Part shown: one piece after another, positions 1 through 11,444 of the stretch
Position numbering within the stretch: the stretch's first letter is position 1
How the letters are laid out: each line of letters opens with the position of its first letter
Source of the DNA: Amyelois transitella
Taxonomy: Eukaryota > Arthropoda > Insecta > Lepidoptera > Pyralidae
Direction: 5' to 3'
DNA: 64,000 nt
Assembly: GCF_032362555.1 (NCBI RefSeq)
Contig: NC_083516.1
Span: 4,117,001-4,181,000 of the forward strand
Program-made: the position numbers and the translations under genes
The notes under the pieces: generated by a model
The model's database searches: none
Told to the model about the DNA's origin: nothing
The model's input: only the letters and a program-made list of their open reading frames with translations

Positions 1-162
1 CGAAGATTTTAAAATAAACGATAACACAAACAATAGACATATAGCTAAATCAAATAACATACACTATTTGAATTTTTTTATAACAAAAAGAAGAAGGAAA
101 ACCAAATGACAATAAAATTTAGGGTTTTCTTAGATAGTTGTCACAGATAAACATAGTTATAC

Positions 163-3100
163 CTGGTAAATGTTAAAGCTGCGGCCGCTTGTAATTGCGT
201 CGTACAGCGCGCGGGATTGGCCAACAACCAGCGAAGGAGGGGGATGTAGCGCGCTAAAGCGGTGTCGACGCCGACGATGTCCCGCTCGCATACGTTGCGG
301 ACGTATTCCGCGTCCGCGTCGTCTGCTACTGCGCCCTCGAGGCCCGCCTCGTCTTCCGTCATTGTGGTGTTTGCCTTCAGATCAAACATTTGAAAGTAAA
401 TTAATAAATATATACGGGACAAATTGCACTTAAAATATATACCTATATGGATAAACAAGACCCAGGCCAATCAGAGATAGTTCGTTTCTCATCATGCTCT
501 GGCCAGCAAACACCGTTGGGTGACAGAGGCCGTCAAAAGTGTAGAGAAACATGTCTGAGTGGAACGCGGCCCTCAAAGCGTAACATGTTCTGCTTTGTGT
601 GCGAAGGTGATTTTCACTCACCTAATAATATTCTCAATAAAGTTAAGAGCATCGGCAGTTGAATCATTAAGGTGCACGATCAATATGTCGTGAGGAAACC
701 TGCACTTTCAGGCAACTGGATGTGTAACCTTGATTCAACACGGACTAGGTTCCCCTGCAAAGGTTGAGGAGGGAAATGGAAGTCGCTTTGTGTATAAATC
801 TGACTCACCCAATCCAGGATCATGATTAAAGGCGTACTCGGGGCTCGTCTCCAAAGTTATGAGGACGTAACCGAGACTAATTCCAGGGGGAAGGAGATAG
901 TTACCGAAGGCGCCTTGGAGACGCTGGCAGAGCGTTGTCCCCTGGAAGAAGCGCTGGCGTTGCTGACATTCATGAGCGTTTGTCTGCGGAGGTCATCAAC
1001 TCGTCCGCGCTTAGCTGGAGTCGCGAACGCACTGGCTTTCTTCTTTTTCTTCTCTTCTTCTTTGCGTTCTTCGCGAACCTAATAAAAAAGCATTGTAGCA
1101 AAACAGTTTAAAATTCAAATGAGGACCAGTCCAGACCAGACCATAAACCAGTTTAATGTTATATATTACATGACGATCTGGCAAATGAGAATAACAGAAG
1201 TTACACTTAATTTAATTTCTGCACACTAAAACTGCTGCATGTTACAACAGTATGTGTACGCACTACTTGATGATTCATATTAAGTTATATTGTGATTGTT
1301 TGACGACCTGTGTTTTAACAGGTCAAAAAAAAAATACATTTCATAAACCCTGCTACTAGGGATTAGTAAAAGAATTAAATTAAAAATGTGTTTTCTCTCA
1401 CCTGGTTTCTTCTTCTTAATTCGCTGTAGACGCTTGTGTCCAGATATATCAATTGCTGCAATGCGACGTGTCCCACTGCAAAAACGAACCGGGTCAACAA
1501 CTCCGTGGGCATGCTGGCTTCCTCTTCACTGTCCTGGTCCTTTACCACCGACTCTTGCAGCCTTTTGAACATTTCCGACAAAATCTTCGCACAAAGGATC
1601 TCAGGAGAATCGCACACCGCGTAAATAAAATCTATAGTGTTCGTAGCGAATTGCATGAACTTATTCAACTTCGAATAAGTTTCTAGAAGGCTGTCGAATA
1701 TCGCTGTGAATATGGGGTGGTCCATGGGATATCTTTGGTTTTTCTTTGCTAAACATAACAGCAGCTGAGCGCTCAGATTCCTTGAGTTATAGTCGCCTGT
1801 GAGACCGTGGGTCTGGATAACCTCCAAATTTGCCAGTACTACAGAAGGCTGGGCTTTAGATATCATGACGAGAATAGATATCGCCGCATAGCTGTCCATA
1901 TCGGTAGTACCATCGATTTTCTTCAGAAACATTTCCCAGAAAACCTGAAACCCAAAAGTAAAGACAATTTTAGATGACGTTTGCACTTGAAGAAGGACTT
2001 ACCTGAAGTGATAATATGACAAGGTCTTTTGTCGAGCACCCAAATATAGATTTACCTTCTGTGAAATCTGAATCTGCTCTAAATCCGCTAGCGAGGTGAG
2101 TCGCCGAGCTTCATTCATAGCATAGTAAACAGGCAGCAGTGACATCGTCTCCTCACCTGGATGATAGCAGGCGTGATGTCCCCCTTGTCGACCCACTGCT
2201 GCACGAGATGGTCGAGCGCGAGCGCACTGCCGCGGTCCACGCTGGCCGCTAGCGAGGTGAGTCTCCGAGCGATGGTGAACGCTCGCGCGCGCTCGTTTTT
2301 GTTTTCGCACTCTAAGTACATGTCGCGATATGCTCGCTCTACTGCTTCCCGTTTATCCTGCAAACATCCATCCATTAATCACTTTCCTCTAGTGCGCTCG
2401 TGATGTTTAAACCCACTCATCTCGGCCAACATTGTTGTTTACTAATTGTTGTTTAATAATATTATTTTGTTTCCAAATAGGAAAACATGGCTCCGCAGTT
2501 TAGATGTTATCAATTACACTATTCATTAAATATTTTAGGTTAGCTATGAAAAATTTACTACATTACAAGATTTATTAATTAATATATTTGATATATACTT
2601 ACTTGGTCAGGCGACCATACAAGCAGCAACATAGTAGCAACGCCCACTTTAGCCGACTCTATATTAAAGTGGTGTGCTGCGGTGAAGAAGTCTATAGCTT
2701 CGCTCACGTCTCCGGCTTGCTTCGACATGAGCAAGGAGTTTATCAAAGGCACAGCTTCAGACACCATTCTACAGAAATGTACGGACTCTTGAAGGAAGGC
2801 AACTATGCTCTCTTTCTCTTCCATTTTCTTGTATAGTGCTAGCTCGTTCTCGCATTGCTGCGTCATGGATATTGACTGCCTGCGATCGGGTATGATGAAA
2901 ATATTTCGCAGTAGAGCTACAAAGTAGTCTATCTGAAATACAATGTATGAATTGGTGGATTTGGATAAGTTGAATGATTTTTGACGGCGTACGAAATAAG
3001 GCTTGTTAAAATGTTAATAAAAGAAGTTACTAAAGAGTTAAGTTTAATATTTTTTGTCACTTACCTGATCACTTTTCTCCATATCACACCTAAGCAGTTT

Positions 3101-6100
3101 CGCGTCAGGATATTGTCTTTCCGTATGTTTCACGATCAAATAAGCTTTATGATAATTCTTATCACGCATATGTTTACGTATAGCATCATATAAATTATCC
3201 AGCGATGCTTGAGATAGCTCGGGTTCATCTTGAGTTAAAACATCCATATTATCCTTTATTGTAGAAATAACATCTTTTTCTATTTTATCCCATTTCTTTA
3301 CAAGTTCTGGGTCCGGCCCAGGGTTCTGTTTCTTTTGAAGATCCTCCAGTATCTTCTGCTCTGTTTCCAGCTGTTTTTCTAGTAATTCTAGTTTGAGTTG
3401 CGCAGAGAATGGGTTGCATTCTAAAAACACCTAAATAAATATTTAAATATGTATGTGCGTAGTGCCATGTGTAAATATTGGGGATGTTTGTGTGTCTTAA
3501 ACTATAAAAAAGTAAAAGAGATCATTCATTCACTTTTACCTTTTTACTATTTACTAGCTGGGCCCGCGACTTCGTCCGCGTGGAATAGTTATTTTGGGCA
3601 TCATTGAAGCCCTCAAGGATGAATTATTTCCCCATTTTTTTTTCACATTTTCCATTATTTCTATTAAAAGTTGCAGCGTGCTGTTATATAGCCTAAAGCC
3701 TTCCTTGATAAATGGTCTATTCAACACAAAAATATTTTTTCAATTGGAATCAGTAGTTTCTGAGATTAACGAGTTCAAACAAACAAACTCTTCAGCTTTA
3801 TAATATTAGTATAGAAGAGATTTATGTACAAATCAAATTTATCGGATTTTGTGGTATTTTCATTGCACGCCTGGTTTTGGAGGGTGATTTTTTTCTTTCC
3901 ACAATAAGTTAAAATTAATATTTGATAGTTACCTTAATCAGTTGTATGGCAGCTTTCCTAACGAGTGCAGCCTTGTCTTTGAGGCGGCCGATGCCACGTT
4001 CTAGCACGGTGCGTTGCCGAGTTACGGGTACGCAGTTCTCACGCTGTAGGCGACACCAGAACTGTAGGACCTGAACATTCATTACGTATTAGGCGTCACC
4101 AAAAGCGAAATTCTGTAAAGTAAAACTTTTGAAAATGTTTATAATTTTTACTAATTTTATTGGACAAGGGGAGGCCAATTAACGTAAGCGTTTAAAGCGC
4201 TAACGCTTGTCACGCAACTATAGCTGCGGTCTTCATATGGATAAGTGACCACAAGTGGCACAAAAGTTCCAAAAGGTACTGCCCAATCCGTATACGACGT
4301 CATTTGTCATCGACCTTATTGCGAGCTACTTGGCAATGGCATACCTTGTGTCGCACGTAGGCCGAGAGGTCGTGCATGTGGTCGTAGAGGTCGTCGAGGA
4401 AGTCGTCCCGCTGCGCGCGCTGCGCGGCCGTCAGCCCCTCGCCGCGCAGCTGCACGCTCAGCACCGAGCACATCATGCCCAGCACGCTGATGCGCAGTGT
4501 GTACGACTGAGGTACAACATATATACTCGTATTTAATAACATTCCATATTGTGATAAAATAACAGAGGTCTTTAACTATATCCTGATGTAACGTTTCCAA
4601 TATACATAACAAAATTCTGAGCGCAATAATGTCCTTTTGGATTAATCAGTGACTTAGTTGTAGACGGCTAGTATATATTATATTTTTTTCCAAAACCACG
4701 AAATGCGTAACATTTAACAACTCTAAAGTTATCAATGAAGCTAGCAATTAAACTGAGTAATTAAACCCTCTAAAACTGAGTATCCGGATTTTTTTAATAT
4801 ATCTTTTAAGTGTGATATCTCAAAGATCAATATTGGCGAGAATCAATATGTCATTCACATGTCTATTCAAACACATCTACGATGGCCACAGTACCTAAGC
4901 CCAGAGAGCATTTGCTCTGATGGCAAGTTAGGTAATTTTTTTGTGTATTCATTTTTTTTACAATTACATCAAGTTTATAATTGAGTACCTCATCACTTTC
5001 CAAGTAAGGCTGAATAGTAGCAATAGCGCCGGTCATCTCCTTCGGTAACTCATTGGTAAGCTCCAATAGGAACGCGCCACAGTTCCGCGCGGCCGCCTGC
5101 TCGGTACCGGCGCCCGCGTTCTCTTCGTCACTGGACGCTAAAGCTTCTGCTATCTCACGGACCTAAAGTTAAAAAAAATACTCTTCCTTATTTATTTTAG
5201 GCTTTATTGCATCACAAATAATACACAATTTTGAAACAACAGAAATGCCTTGTTTTTAATAACTGTTCTAATCATATTACAATTCTTATCATAAATTAAA
5301 GTTATTTGAAAACTGAATGCTAAGGTGCGGCTTGATGTACAGGAAATTTGAAAAATTACAAATACTAAGAAGGTTGCTAAATGCTGGTTAGAAATTCTAA
5401 TTGGATTGTAGACAAAAGAGAATGAGAGAGCTAATATTGATGGTGGACTTAACTGAAAACTTTTTTAGTTTCTCGTTTATGTATATACTATTAAGTGAAC
5501 TTAGTAACTAGGTTTCTTAATTACTATTACCATTTGAGGTCCAAATGTTCCAAGACCAAATTCGTTAGTCAGCTGAACCACACCAGCACAAATAGGGGAT
5601 ACAGCATGTTCAGCCATTTGCAAAACCTGGAAAATGAAAAATAAAATAATTGTTTATTCAACACTTTAAGAAATATCATTACAGGTTAACAAAATTGTTT
5701 AAAACTATATTGTCACCTGTACTAATTTGATGAGGCAAGATGTGCCATGGTTGTACTTCTTGATTAGAACACCAAGAACTTGAAACACTGTTTCTCTGAT
5801 TGCCTTATTTTTGATGATCTGTTCTTCCAATACTTTGTAACATGGATCGGCAACCATTCTGAAAAATTGTTTTTTTTAGATTAATTTACCACTTATAAAT
5901 TTCATTACATAAAAAGGTTGAATAACATTCTTTTGGTTCATTGAAAGTTAAGGGGAATACCATATATTAACACTTCAATTTGTTCATTCCAAAGTTAAAG
6001 TTTCATGTACTTACGAAACAAAATTATCCTCTGCCAAAGGTGGGTCCCATAGTCTAGAAAGGGGTTGCTGTAGAACCAAATGCAGTGTGACTAGCGCAGC

Positions 6101-7566
6101 TTGCTTATCTGACTCTGTCCACCCACAAAACTCTTCATCATTGGTTGCCTTCTTGCCTTTTTTGCCTAAACTTAACTTCGTTGAGTTCTGAAAAATTTGT
6201 TTTTGATATAGTTAATTGATTCAAGCTTATTTATAAGAATTCATTTACTTGATAATAAAAAATAATTCAGAATCTGTCTTTCTTCTTTCTTGTGGGGTTG
6301 GCAGAGCCAATGGTTTTGAAAAGACTGAAAGGCCACATTTGGCTATATGGCTTAATGATAAAATTGGGATCTAAATAGTGACAGGTTGCTTGTTCATCAC
6401 CTAAAAGGATCCCAAGTTGCCTTAGCCGCCTTTACGACATCCATAAGGAAGAATGTCGTAAAAGGTTTATTATCAGGAACCATACAGCAAATTACACAGA
6501 TAAAACAGCTGAACTGGTTCTTAAAAAATTTAAATAGCTGAAATGTCCAGAAAGGTCTCCATGAGATTGAAGGCATGCAAAGAGGTGGCAGATATAAGGT
6601 TAATAATTTATTTAATTTTGAGGAACTCACATCTGCAGCTAACTTGGCATCTTTGGTCTTCATAATTTGGGTGAACAGATACAAAACCATCTTGACAATA
6701 TTAAGATTCTTGGTCCTCACATCGGTGTCAATTTCCTTATCTTGAAAAATGGCTTCCAAGTGATTGCAAAGGTTTTTTGCAGCTCTTACAATGTGGTCAA
6801 ATCCTAAAATGAGATCATGCTATCACAATATCTTCATAATAATTTGATAGTGTCTGAGCCAGCATGCATCTGTTTGCTAAGCTTAAAAAAATTCAAACTT
6901 GGTTTTGGTTGTAAGGTTTAGTTATAAGTTGACCATTTTTAGCAGAGCTGTGAATTTTTTGATAAACTATTTTTAAGCCAGTGTTACCCTTAAAGGTTTT
7001 GCCTGTCTTTGTGCCAAATATCATCAAGTTCAGTTAAATAGCTAATTAACTTCTTCCGAGTGATCTCGGTTATGAATTTTTACAATAGTTAGCTACCTAA
7101 TATGTGTGATTTGCCCATAAATATGTCAATTATATTTACCCTTATTTATAATGTTCCATTCTAATTTATTGCCATGTACTATAATGGAAAAGTAGGTGTC
7201 AAAATGTTCCAAAATATAATCCACTCCTTCAGAGTTATAGGCGCGTGCAGCATCTGCAAATCAAATTATAATTAATAATTTTTAACTATATTATGTAACA
7301 AATTAATATAATACCATCAAGTAAAATTACAAATTTATCATTAAAACGTGTTAAGCAAATTCAGGGCAGTGGTTCCACTAGTTTGAAAGTAATCAGTGAA
7401 CTGAAGATGATAGCTTCATGTACTTGAGAAAAGGTGACATATTTTCACCTTGCAGCTTCGATAAAAGTAATCTGGGTTGAACAACATCTTCAACATGATA
7501 CTGTCCGGCGTGAGATTCCAGTAATTCATCCTTCTGTAAGGGAATTGCAAATTCAAAGTGGCTCAT
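163..7566 (-). CDS. NCAPD2: Condensin complex subunit 1 (CAP-D2), 5' part of gene, 15 exons
   Basis: This is the HEAT-repeat subunit of condensin I, which loads on mitotic chromosomes and compacts them. Exons read on the minus strand: 7449-7566, 7140-7253, 6631-6803, 6015-6187, 5717-5858, 5531-5626, 4989-5162, 4345-4506, 3933-4070, 3065-3430, 2603-2932, 2157-2357, 1402-1944, 905-1078, 163-374. All junctions have GT-AG signals and keep the frame, giving about 1038 codons. The protein starts MSHFEFAIPLQKDELL. Recognisable blocks include HFDTYFSI near residue 60, SYTLRISVLGMM, WCRLQRENCVPVTR, NPFSAQL, and the acidic stretch TTMTEDEAGLEGAVADD, which aligns with human TTMEEELGLVGATADD. A lysine/glutamate-rich segment (exon 905-1078) precedes that stretch. 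The C-terminal third, including most of the Cnd1 domain, lies beyond the left edge, so the gene is partial. It is divergent to SSR3, with 502 bp between start codons. Family assignment is firm; exact borders are inferred. Confidence 0.93.
396..532 (-). repeat. tRNA-derived SINE, shortened copy in NCAPD2 intron
   Basis: On the minus strand this shares the blocks GGCCTCTGT, CTGATTGGCCTGGGTCTTG and TCCCGTATATATTTATTAA with the longer copy at 34990-35248. The part that would hold box B is missing, so the polymerase III promoter is broken. It lies between NCAPD2 exons 163-374 and 905-1078. Confidence 0.6.
655..815 (-). repeat. Unclassified interspersed repeat
   Basis: The minus strand reads CAACCTTTGCAGGGGAACC and a block with GGTTACACATCCAGTTGCCT, which I recall as common repeated sequence in moth genomes. 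The CCTTTGCAG block recurs near 20150-20235 and 61750-61860, there next to CTCTGGAGAGGAGCC. Intronic. Class unknown. Confidence 0.4.
2085..2270 (-). repeat. 25-bp exon fragment duplicated into the next intron
   Basis: A 25-bp block at 2246-2270, inside NCAPD2 exon 2157-2357, recurs at 2085-2109 in the following intron with one mismatch. The intronic copy reads ARRLTSLAD in the same sense as the exon (ARRLTSLAAS). The direct splice from exon 2157-2357 to 1402-1944 gives TPAIIQ-VFWEMF, which matches the human order (KPAVTQ-LLWERA), so the intronic copy is not needed for the normal product. Confidence 0.6.
3554..3815 (-). mobile_element. Non-autonomous Helitron, Lep1 type
   Basis: On the minus strand it begins TCTATACTAATATTATAAAG, continues with GAAGAGTTTGTTTGTTTGAA and ends in a GC-rich block closing with CTAG, matching Helitron ends (5' TC, 3' CTRR). 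Copies of the same family lie at 31468-31715, 38906-39108 and 56098-56365. It sits in an NCAPD2 intron. Lep1 is a known widespread lepidopteran Helitron-like repeat. Confidence 0.7.
6288..6455 (-). repeat. Degenerate lepidopteran SINE in NCAPD2 intron
   Basis: Reverse copy of the family best preserved at 52160-52419. It shows the blocks for TTGGCTCTGTC-type tail sequence, TCTTTTCAAAAC-like text, GCTTAATGATAAAATT and a head ending in the GGATGTCGTAAA-like block. It is too diverged to be recent. Confidence 0.6.
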
Positions 7567-8068
7567 GTCGAACTTGTTCTTTTGTCAACTTTGTGTAGCT
7601 TTTAATATATTATGTAGACTGATAACTAAACTGCGACTTCTCTGACGTTATTTTATTTCGCTTTATATTTAGTGAAAATTATAGCGTAACAATCTAAATG
7701 ATGATTTCGTTCAAATAACATTCAAAGAAAGCGACAAAATCAAACAAGAACAACGAATTTATTTTGAAAATGACAATGATAACTTAGATTTATTTGACAT
7801 TTTCGTTCAAAAATGTGAAGCCATTACACAAGTAATGTTTTTAATCTTTGCATTTATAGATATACGAATCGTACTTTACCGAAAAATGACAGTATTTTTG
7901 CGCAATGGCAATCTTTTTTGACACGTTGGTTACATGTCATTTGACGTTTCACTTTTCTGTTGCCAGCGCAGAACATAAACTTTCTTTTATGAGATTTGGT
8001 TCTTGATCTATTCGGTTCTGATCTTTGCAAAGTGCTAGTGATTTGATATATTGGAAATATTCAACAAA
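7567..8068. promoter_or_regulatory. Shared divergent promoter region, NCAPD2 and SSR3
   Basis: These 502 bp separate the two start codons and must hold both 5' UTRs and both core promoters. It is AT-rich with no clear TATA box on either strand. I could not place the transcription starts. Confidence 0.5.
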
Positions 8069-10308
8069 ATGTCTGGAAAGAGTAACAAAGCTTTCACGAA
8101 GGAAGAAGAGCTGCTGCTACAGGATTTTAGCAGAAATGTGTCAACGAAGTCATCTGCCTTATTTTACGGGAATGCTTTCATAGTCTCCGCTATTCCCATA
8201 TGTAAATATTTGATTTGTATTATTTTATGTGTGCGTCTATCTTTTCCAATTGATAACCATACCAGTTTCATACATAAAATCATTGTTTTCTGATGTTGTC
8301 ACAATAGATGTTAAGTAACCTAATTTTATTATATTTCTGTCATTCAGGGTTGTTCTGGAGGGTGCATGCCTTAGAAGTCAGTACGTCTTTAGTCTGGTTT
8401 GCGTTAGTGACAGGCGCAAGTACTTGGCTCCTAGCCCTGGCATACCGTAACACCAAGTTCCAACTGAAGCACCGCGTAGCAGTCCGCCGCGAAGATGCCG
8501 TTGCCCGGGAGATGTCTAGGAAACTTGCCGAAGATAAGAAGATGAGCAGAAAAGAAAAGGATGAGAGGTATTTAATATTTTTTTACTCAAATTTATTCAC
8601 AACATATGTTTGCTTGTGTGTTATTTATTATGTTATTTATGTCCATCAAGGAAAATAAGAATAAAACTTAAAATAAAGAGAAATTCAGTACAAGGGCACT
8701 AATTATTTCTAGAGAAATTTCTCCAGCAGGCCCAATGTGTTATGCTACACCCAGTCAACTATTTTTTTTTCATTTCTTTAATCATTAAAAATTTAATACT
8801 TTCCAATAGCTATTTATTTTCTAATTATTATAATCACTAATATAAATTAACTGGCACTTCAGCAAAGAAGGATTAAGTTACTTAAATTTTTGTTAAAATT
8901 AAAAATTTATAAGTTGATTATACTCAACAATCTTAATAAATAAACTTGTTAACTTATAAACATATGCAGGAAGGTGCTACTACTACTTACTATTCCTAAG
9001 TAATATGCATTCTTGATCCAATAGTGACCGAGCTGTGCTCAGTGAACATCAGAAAAACTATCCCTGTTGTCAAGGATCAAACCCAGGCACTTGACTTTAA
9101 AACCAATTGCTTACCGACCGAGCTCCCACGTCAATCGTGATCGTGGTGCCAAAATTATGCTTAATACCTACCAACCATTTTATATGGAAAAAGTTTTTGG
9201 GTTAAAATTTGAGATAAAAGAATTTTCCCAGACATAGGACTCAGCTATATCGTTTTTTGTTTGTTGTTGAGTTTTTGGGAAGGCAAGTACAAATATATAT
9301 AGATAAGTATTGCTTGTTTAATAGTACTTATAGGTTTTTTAAAGAATTTGGGTTAGAAAAATTTAAAACAAAGCTAAATAAAATGAAAAATATTTTTCAG
9401 AATTCTGTGGAAGAAGAATGAAGTAGCTGACTATGAGGCGACCACCTACTCCATCTTCTACAACAACGCCTTGTTCCTCACCATCGTCATCCTCAGTAGC
9501 TTCTACCTGCTGCGCTCCTTCACACCTACAGTGTATCCTTTACTATATTTGGTTCTGCTGAGAACATGCTTAAACCAAGTTTATTTGAATGTGCAGTGTG
9601 GTTCCCAACACTTTAAAATAGAAAATGGGATAATATTTCCCATGAATATCAGAAAAAAATTATCAACTTGGGATTTTCCTTGAAGGTGATAGCCTAGCAA
9701 CCCATCAGTATTTTAATCTTAACTCCATTAAGTAAAGTTAACTCGGATTGTTGAGGGGTTATTAAGCAATACAGCCAAACATGACCTTCAGTCTTTTAAA
9801 AACTATATCACGCCGTTTTTATCGCGCGAAAAACATCCCTCGATGCCCCATTTTACGACATACTAAAACACCAAACAGCCATGTAGTGTCTTCACCTGGT
9901 TGGGGAGGAGCACAGAAGTTGGGTTCTTACACAAAGCTTACCTCCGCAGGGTGCTACCAAGTTCCTTTGTTTTATGGCATACTAATTTAAGAATAAAATT
10001 GATTTATTTTTTTTATAAATAGCCAAATTTCCAATGAAATACTGAAATTTTTGTCTTTCATTGTATCATAAAGTTTCCTTGCACCAGCTTTCGCTAGCTG
10101 ATGTAATTATTTTTTGCTGAGTTTTATCTAAATCCATTCAGTAGTTTTTCTTAGAGTAACTGGACATTCAAACATTAGTGCATCTCACAAACATTCATAT
10201 TTATAATATTGGTATATTAACTTCCTTAGCAGAATTTACAGTAACTACATTGTATCTCTGACTGCGGCGTCTGGACTCCTGGCTCTGCTCTCCACTGGCA
10301 CCAAGTGA
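8069..10308 (+). CDS. SSR3: Translocon-associated protein subunit gamma (TRAP-gamma)
   Basis: This is the gamma subunit of the TRAP complex, which sits beside Sec61 in the ER membrane and aids translocation and folding of selected secretory proteins. Four coding exons: 8069-8201, 8348-8567, 9401-9532, 10242-10308, with frame-keeping GT-AG junctions. The product is 183 aa; human SSR3 is 185. Conserved blocks include [20 protein letters not shown] near residue 16, [12 protein letters not shown], the charged stretch [20 protein letters not shown] and the C-terminal [11 protein letters not shown]. Four hydrophobic segments are visible. An in-frame upstream TTG exists at 8051, but the ATG at 8069 fits the family. 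An AATAAA at 10472-10477 follows the stop codon. Very confident. Confidence 0.96.
8985..9140 (-). repeat. tRNA-like SINE remnant in SSR3 intron
   Basis: The minus strand has a tRNA-like head: GGAGCTCGGTCGGTAAGC as box A region, then GGTTTGATCC as box B about 35 nt later. It lies inside the 8568-9400 intron. No acceptor stem pairs well, so this is a SINE head rather than a tRNA gene. Confidence 0.5.
9533..10241. other. SSR3 last intron, repeat-like
   Basis: It holds moderately GC-rich text around 9800-9970. It ends near 10215 with TTTATAATATTGGTAT, which resembles the 5' end of Lep1-type Helitrons read in reverse. No coding exon seen. Confidence 0.35.
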
Positions 10309-10471
10309 TTTGTTGGACAAGACTAATTCAGTGAATGAATGTGTGAAATCAAATTAGTGCAAACATTTAAGTTTCACCGTTAAACCAGAGTGTTTGAACT
10401 AAGTTGTTTTTAAGAGTGCTTGTTGAGTAAAAATGTTACTAGATTAATTTTATAAAAGTAAATTAAAGAAC

Positions 10472-10506
10472 AATAAAACAAGTTTTAAACAGTCTTCAGT
10501 TTTATT
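10472..10506. terminator. Facing polyadenylation signals of SSR3 and the 7TM gene
   Basis: AATAAA on the plus strand at 10472-10477 (SSR3 side) faces TTTATT at 10501-10506, which is AATAAA on the minus strand and so could end the 7TM transcript. Cleavage 15-25 nt past each signal would make the two transcript ends overlap slightly. The signals are seen; use is inferred. Confidence 0.5.
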
Positions 10507-11444
10507 TACATTATCGTAGTGACAGTAGACTTACATATAATGGGTTCTTATATCTAAAATAAGTAATTATTTTGCTGCTTTTCAATATCAGGGTGGGTTG
10601 AGTTCAATCTAAAATCACAAACAGCTATTTTCGTTACATTAAATGTTGTAATGTATGTACAACTTTGCTGCTGAATAAGGTACACTTTACAAAGCCCATT
10701 AATAATTTGCTATATAGTATTTGATCGTCAATTTACGAGTGAGAGTGCATATTGCATAAATTTCGAATCATAAGTCAATGACTAGAAAGTAGATGCATGT
10801 AGAATAATAGAATCTTGGAAGGAATATTGAATGAATTGAATTGAACATTTCAAAATTGGAATATTTCAAAAGTAACTTTTTTTAGATCTAAATTAATTCA
10901 ACCTAAAACTGGATAAGTCTAGGGTGGGCTTTGCCATTAAAGAGATACGAATACACAATAGAAATCTTTCTATGGGTTGAACTATTGTATGTTTGCACTA
11001 CAGTATATTATAAGTGATACTTAAAACGGCAGCGAAATACTTCGTCGTTATGGCCAACTTAGGTAGGTGGCCACGAGGTTGTAAAGCGTTAGCTCCATTT
11101 TACGCATCCCATACCTTGTACCAAAGTGATATGGCTTCGATTTAATTGTTTTTAGTTCTAACATTATACTTGTTTCATTGTCTGGAAAAATAATAGAATT
11201 TCTCTCTAAACCGTCACCCACACCCAAACTGGTGTCGTTAAAAAAATTATTAAATGAAACATACTTTAGGAACTTATTTAAAGAAAAAATATACTATAAA
11301 GCCATGCCTCCCTTGTACAAGTTATACGATAACTCGTAAAACATCGCGACCGCTTTAACGGGCGGTTTAAACAGTTTGTAGAACAGTGGCGCCAATGCGC
11401 TGCCAAATCCCAGTGGTTCCCTCAGAACGCTGGTTTGTCAGGGC
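10507..11444. other. Probable 3' UTR of the 7TM gene
   Basis: This AT-rich stretch has no credible coding exon. It lies between the 7TM stop codon (11445-11447) and the minus-strand polyadenylation signal at 10501-10506, so it is best read as a 3' UTR of about 0.95 kb. Confidence 0.4.

Noticed and set aside
1999-2156. Extra NCAPD2 exon between 2157 and 1944
   Set aside because: Direct joining of the flanking exons gives the family's continuous sequence, so this part is intronic.
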